Positions 60,203 through 64,000 of a stretch of 64,000 nucleotides of DNA are shown here, one piece after another. Position 1 is the stretch's first letter. Every line of letters starts with the position of its first letter. A program made the position numbers and the translations under genes. The notes beneath the pieces were generated by a model, which saw only the letters and a list, made by a program, of their open reading frames with translations, was not told the DNA's origin and did not search any database. Origin of the DNA: CADEED01 sp963711635 (GTDB lineage: Bacteria; Pseudomonadota; Gammaproteobacteria; Steroidobacterales; Steroidobacteraceae); assembly GCA_963711635.1 (NCBI GenBank), contig CAVQEZ010000026.1, positions 1 through 64,000 of the forward strand, written 5' to 3'.

Positions 60203-62872
60203 ATGGGGTGCAATCACACACGCAGTCATTTGCGCACGAGCCTGGTGCTCGTGCTGCTGCTCGCGCTGCCGGCGCTGGTGGCGCGCGCCCAGGATTCGAC
60301 CTTCGCGTTCCAGATCCCCGCGCAGGATGCGGCCAGCGCGCTGACCGAGTTCGGCACCCAGTCGCATATGCAGGTGCTGTTCGTTTACGAGGCCGTCGAG
60401 GGAATCCGCACGCCGCCGCTCGCGGGACGGATGACCGTCGATCAGGCGCTTCGCCAGCTTCTGGCCGGCAGCGGTCTCATGTTCCGCCGCGTGAACGATC
60501 GCACCATCAGCGTGGTGCGCGACGCGGCCGGCAAACCCGCGACCCATCTGCCGGCCAACCGGGAAAAAGCATCGGCAACGGTCAGCGTGGCCGACGTCCT
60601 GCAGGAGATCATCGTCACCGCGGAAAAGCGCGACCAGGTCCTGCAGAGCGCCGCGCTGGCCGTCACCGCGCTGCCGTCGCGTTCGCTGGAACGCCAGCAG
60701 GTCACCGATCTGAAGAGTGTGACCACGCTGATCCCCAATCTGCAGGTTGGGCTCAGCTCCACGCAGGCGGCTTTCGACCTCGCCATGCGCGGAATCGTTT
60801 CGACCAATCGCACCGAGATCGGCGACGCGGCAGTGGCCTTTCATGTCGACGGTTTCTATTCGCCACGGCCGCAGGGCGCGACGCTGGTCATCTACGATCT
60901 CGATCGCGTCGAAGCCCTGCGCGGACCACAGGGAACGCTGTTCGGACGCAACGCCAATGCCGGCGTCATCAACGTGATCAGCGCCCGGCCGGAGCTGGGC
61001 GAGACCCTCGGCGCGCTCGATCTGACCCTGGGCAATTACGATCTCACGCGCGTCAAGGGCCATCTCAATGTACCGCTGGGCAGCACCGTCGCGCTGCGCG
61101 GTGCCGCGTTCGTGGAACAGCGTGACGGCTACATCGCCTTCCTGCCCGGTTCGAATGTCACGGCGGGAACGCGGCGTTACGACGATGCCGACCGGCAGGC
61201 ATTCCGGCTTTCCGGCCTGTGGGAGCCGAACGAGGCCTGGTCGGTGTTCGCCTCGGCCGAACGCTTTGCCGATCGCGGTGCGGGCACCATTCCCGTGAGC
61301 CTCAATCCCGCACCCGGGCACCCGCTGCGCTCGGCGCTGATCACCTCGCCGGGCGAGCTCGACATGAAGAACGACACCTTCCATCTGCGCACCGACGCGC
61401 GTCATGGAAATCTCGAGCTCAGCTACCTGTTCGGTTATGCGCGCATGACGCGGAACAATGTCAGCGACCAGGATGTCGGCCTGGCGCTCGATCCGGAGCT
61501 GCGCGCGCTGCCGAATCCGCCGCTGGCGGCCACCTACGACGAGGAGCGGCGCACCGACGCGGCGGAGTTCGTATCGACGCAGCACGAGCTGCAGCTGAAG
61601 CCTCTGGGCGGCGAGCGGCTGGACTGGATCGCGGGCGCGTTCTTCTATGAGGAAAACAACTCGATCCGCTTCGACATCGACGTGCGCGACGATCGCGGCC
61701 TGCTGCCCGGCGTGCCGGATTCCGGCGACGTGCGCTACTCGCAGGCCTTCATCCAGCCAGACCGCAAGCTGTCTTCCTGGGCGGGCTTCGGACAGCTCAC
61801 GTGGCACCTGTCCGATAGTGCGCGCGCCAGCGCGGGTGCACGGTACACCGAAGACACCAAGCAGGATCGCAACGGAATCAACCTCATTTGCCCCACGCCG
61901 AACGCCACCATCGGCAACGGCGGTTTCAATCTCGAAGGCATCTCCACACGGGACATTCCTTTCGCACCGAATCCGGACTCGCCGGTCGCGGTGCCGGGGG
62001 CCTGTCGTATCACCGCGCACAACGACGCTCACAAGGACTGGTCCAAGGTCACCTACATGGCGCGCTTCGAGTACGACCTGGGTGAAAACCTGCTCGCCTA
62101 TGCGTTGACCAACAGCGGCTTCAAATCCGGCGTCATCCAGGACGGCGGTTCGTATGCCGATCCGGAGCAGGTCGTGAATTACGAGCTCGGCCTCAAGGCC
62201 ACCTTGTTAGACGGCTCGATGGCAGTGAACACGGTTGGATTCTTCGCCAACTACTCCGACATCCTGCGCGCGCGCATCGAGTGGGATGCGCTGGGCATCC
62301 ACCAGCTGGTGACGCGCAATGCCACGCGCGCGCGCATCTACGGCATCGAATCGGAGCTGCTGTGGAAACCCGCCCCGAACGACATGCTGCAGGGCGTCTT
62401 TACATATCTCAGCGCCGAGTATCGCGACTATCCCACCGTGGATTTCCAGTACTACGTAGTCACCGATCCGCTCACGCCGGTGGTGAATCTGCGTGGCAAC
62501 AAGTTACCCTTCGCTCCTGAATTCACGGCCGCGCTGGTGTACGAACATTCGTTTCACCGGGCTAACGGAGATCGGCTCGTTCCGCGTCTACTGACGAAGT
62601 ACCAGAGCGAAATGTATCTGACCGACTTCAACCGACCGTCGGACTCGCAGGTAGCCTACACACGCACGGATCTGAGCCTGCGTTACGAATCCTCGGCGCA
62701 ATGGATGATCGAGGCCTTCGTGCAGAACGTCGAGGACGAGGCGGTGAAGAACAACGTCGACCTGCGCGGCAACCAGCCGGGCTCGGGCGGCGTGCCCGGG
62801 TTTGCCGGGGTCGCGCGCGCCTTCCTCGATCCGCCGCGCACCTACGGTGTGCGCGCGGCGTATCGGTTCTGA
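60203..62872 (+). CDS. FecA-like TonB-dependent receptor with STN signalling domain
   Basis: 889 residues from ATG 60203, signal peptide LRTSLVLVLLLALPALVARA. A secretin/TonB N-terminal (STN) domain follows (FAFQIPAQDAASALTEFGTQ; RMTVDQALRQLLAGSGLMFR, about residues 32-88), then TonB box EIIVTAEKRDQ, plug GAVVRVEALRGPQGTLFGRN-like block (YDLDRVEALRGPQGTLFGRN) and a barrel ending GVRAAYRF. The STN domain is what contacts FecR, so it should report ligand binding to the ECF sigma factor upstream. Substrate probably a ferric siderophore, but carbohydrates are also possible in this group. A TTGTTAG copy lies at 62204-62210. Confidence 0.92.
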   Translation: MGCNHTRSHLRTSLVLVLLLALPALVARAQDSTFAFQIPAQDAASALTEFGTQSHMQVLFVYEAVEGIRTPPLAGRMTVDQALRQLLAGSGLMFRRVNDRTISVVRDAAGKPATHLPANREKASATVSVADVLQEIIVTAEKRDQVLQSAALAVTALPSRSLERQQVTDLKSVTTLIPNLQVGLSSTQAAFDLAMRGIVSTNRTEIGDAAVAFHVDGFYSPRPQGATLVIYDLDRVEALRGPQGTLFGRNANAGVINVISARPELGETLGALDLTLGNYDLTRVKGHLNVPLGSTVALRGAAFVEQRDGYIAFLPGSNVTAGTRRYDDADRQAFRLSGLWEPNEAWSVFASAERFADRGAGTIPVSLNPAPGHPLRSALITSPGELDMKNDTFHLRTDARHGNLELSYLFGYARMTRNNVSDQDVGLALDPELRALPNPPLAATYDEERRTDAAEFVSTQHELQLKPLGGERLDWIAGAFFYEENNSIRFDIDVRDDRGLLPGVPDSGDVRYSQAFIQPDRKLSSWAGFGQLTWHLSDSARASAGARYTEDTKQDRNGINLICPTPNATIGNGGFNLEGISTRDIPFAPNPDSPVAVPGACRITAHNDAHKDWSKVTYMARFEYDLGENLLAYALTNSGFKSGVIQDGGSYADPEQVVNYELGLKATLLDGSMAVNTVGFFANYSDILRARIEWDALGIHQLVTRNATRARIYGIESELLWKPAPNDMLQGVFTYLSAEYRDYPTVDFQYYVVTDPLTPVVNLRGNKLPFAPEFTAALVYEHSFHRANGDRLVPRLLTKYQSEMYLTDFNRPSDSQVAYTRTDLSLRYESSAQWMIEAFVQNVEDEAVKNNVDLRGNQPGSGGVPGFAGVARAFLDPPRTYGVRAAYRF

Positions 62873-62887
62873 TCAACAGGATGGATA

Positions 62888-62950
62888 TGCCCCATGGATG
62901 GGGCAGAAAAGCGGGGAGTGGGGTCACATCAGGACGATGTCCCCACTCCC
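62888..62950 (+). terminator. two stem-loops after the TonB receptor
   Basis: TGCCCCATGGATGGGGCA (62888-62905) is an 8-bp stem with a tiny loop followed by GAAAAG, and GGGAGTGGGG (62914-62923) pairs perfectly with CCCCACTCCC (62941-62950) around 17 bases. Neither has a proper T-tract, so they may end the transcript by blocking or act as RNA-stabilising hairpins. They lie in the 202-bp gap between the convergent receptor and DUF2063 genes; I see nothing else there. Confidence 0.5.
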
Positions 62951-63074
62951 TGCCCATTAGAGCGCCTGAGAAGTCCGGGGCCTGCGTTGCAGCCTCGCTC
63001 AAGGCTCGCCTACCACGCGAGGTATGTCTCGGCCCTCGCTCGGCTGCGCCTTGGCCGCGGACTTCGCAGTCGCT

Positions 63075-63850
63075 CTACTGGGCAGAGGGCGTCGCCACCA
63101 CTCTAGCTCCGGCTTCGTTCAGAGACAGCGAACTAACTAGACCCTCATTGAAGACGAACTCGAGGGCCTGGGTCAGCGAACCTAAATCCAGGGAAGAGCG
63201 GGCCACGGATTCGCCGAGCGGGTGGCCGGCCTGGAGGGCGCATAAGAAGGAGAAGAGAGGGAGGTCCAGGGGGCGGACATCCGGGAGATTCGATGCGGGC
63301 GCGGATCATACCCTGCTCAGAACCCAGTGATTGATCCACGGGCGGTGCATTATCGGTCTGATTGGCCGGCCAGACGGTGAACACCGGATAAGAAGAAGAG
63401 TGCAGTTTCAGTGCCGGCTGCAGGCCGAAAACCAGGTGTTCGAATTCATGCGCGGAAAAGCGCGCCAGCGCGTTGGCGGAGATCGGTGGCAGTTCGACGG
63501 CCACCAGGCATTCGGCGCGTGACCATTCGAGACGCGCAAGGTCGGCGAGCCAGGCGTACTCGCCGCTCAGGTAGTCGTCGAGAAAGCCCGCGAACTCGCG
63601 GCCCACCCAGTGCAGGTCGCCGCTGGTGGAGGGAAAGCGCTGGCGATATTCATGCGCGAGCTGCCGGAAATAATCCTCGCCCACGCGCCGTCGCAGCACG
63701 GGGAAGGTGAGCGTCGAGGGCGGTGTGAAATCCGCCGCTGGCATTGTTGCGATAGATGGCGAGATTCGCCGGCGGCAATACGGCGCAGGCCACCGACGGA
63801 TCGCGCAGCGCGGCCGCGAACGAATGCTGCAGCTCACGCAGCGAGGCCAT
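63075..63850 (-). CDS. DUF2063 (HvfC/BufC-like) protein, frameshifted
   Basis: About 258 residues: the N-terminal MASLRELQHSFAAALRDPSV with LPPANLAIYRNNAS is in one frame (to about 63735), and the main part in another: TFPVLRRRVGEDYFRQLAHE, GDLHWVGREFAGFLDDYLSG and the C-terminal HSSSYPVFTVWPANQ. A second slip near 63282 restores VRPLDLPLFSFLCALQAGHP and stop at 63075. This is the partner protein of DUF692 enzymes; it overlaps the 3' end of that gene by 17 bp, as in hvf/buf loci. It probably presents the precursor peptide to the oxidase. Confidence 0.8.
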
Positions 63851-64000
63851 GCCGCTCCTCGATGATGCGTTGCGCATGCTGGCTTTCGGCCACCAGCGTG
63901 GCCAGCGACGGAATGTTGTTGTCCCATTCGACCAGCGTCGGCAGCGGACCGAAGCGCCCGAGGGCCAGGCGGTACAGCTCCCAGACCTCTTCGCAGACCT
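63834..64000 (-). CDS. DUF692 (MNIO, BufB/HvfB-like) enzyme, C-terminal fragment
   Basis: Only the last 54 codons are inside the window: LYRLALGRFGPLPTLVEWDN, then NIPSLATLVAESQHAQRIIE and RHGLAA-stop. PTLVEWDNxIPSL is the diagnostic C-terminal block of multinuclear non-heme iron oxidases that modify cysteines of ribosomal peptides such as methanobactin and bufferins. The gene continues beyond 64000 on the minus strand, and the precursor peptide gene would be expected further upstream. Confidence 0.85.
   Translation of the reverse strand, partial: VCEEVWELYRLALGRFGPLPTLVEWDNNIPSLATLVAESQHAQRIIEERHGLAA

Noticed and set aside
59207..62032. 941-codon open frame on the minus strand opposite the FecR/TonB receptor genes
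   Set aside because: High-GC shadow frame: composition is Arg/His/Asp/Gly noise and it lies opposite well-supported FecR and receptor domains.

Overview
The window is the chromosomal origin region of a high-GC gammaproteobacterium. The arrangement rpmH-rnpA-yidD-yidC-mnmE on one strand and dnaA-dnaN-recF-gyrB on the other is the classic oriC neighbourhood. Two parS-like sites and a DnaA-box cluster support this. TonB-dependent receptors of the Caulobacter/Xanthomonas type, a LacI/GH97/halogenase sugar locus and a FecI-FecR-FecA triad suggest the Steroidobacterales/Xanthomonadales/Nevskiales part of the class. That placement is inference.

Layout. 1-10.5 kb: end of uvrD, pyrF, a small secreted protein, trkA-trkH potassium uptake, an MscS-type channel, a CBS protein, a CheD-like protein and a DUF885 protein. 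10.3-20.4 kb: a coiled-coil ORF, an oligopeptide-type binding lipoprotein, mnmG, a small secreted basic protein with a strong terminator, an S33 hydrolase followed by a NatAB-type ABC exporter, a HEYFH protein and mnmE. 20.4-29.3 kb: yidC, yidD, rnpA, rpmH, dnaA, oriC, dnaN, recF and gyrB. 29.3-36.2 kb: a LysR-like remnant, a secreted cupin, a PaoABC-type periplasmic molybdenum aldehyde dehydrogenase, a zinc alcohol dehydrogenase and an MFS transporter. 36.2-44.3 kb: an M13 peptidase lipoprotein, a membrane GAF-GGDEF diguanylate cyclase, DUF1801, an SDR plus amine-oxidase pair and a secreted amidohydrolase. 44.4-55.6 kb: a glucan-type utilisation locus of LacI regulator, TonB receptor, flavin-dependent halogenase, degenerate halogenase homologue, GH97 glycosidase and MFS sugar transporter. 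55.6-64 kb: an HAF-repeat protein, a secreted nucleoside hydrolase, ogt, a FecI-FecR-FecA-like triad, then a DUF2063 protein with the 3' end of a DUF692 (MNIO) gene, the maturation pair of bufferin-type copper peptides.

Sequence quality. Most genes from 1 to 29.3 kb, including essential dnaA, dnaN, gyrB, yidC and mnmE, are broken by many single-base indels. From 29.6 to 55.2 kb I found only one. Because conserved protein continues in the next frame each time, I treat these as probable sequencing or assembly errors and annotate whole genes across them. Coordinates are the inferred outer limits. One such indel creates an artificial 1220-codon FecR-TonB receptor fusion.

The most unusual signals are: (i) a dispersed heptamer CTAACWA, 18 copies, apparently forced into coding sequence through rare synonymous codons; (ii) a translationally coupled pair of an intact and a catalytically dead flavin halogenase in a sugar-uptake locus; (iii) paired CGCAA boxes spaced one helical turn apart in front of that locus; (iv) parS-like sites inside recF, one at the -35 position of gyrB; (v) an MNIO/DUF2063 pair running off the window end.
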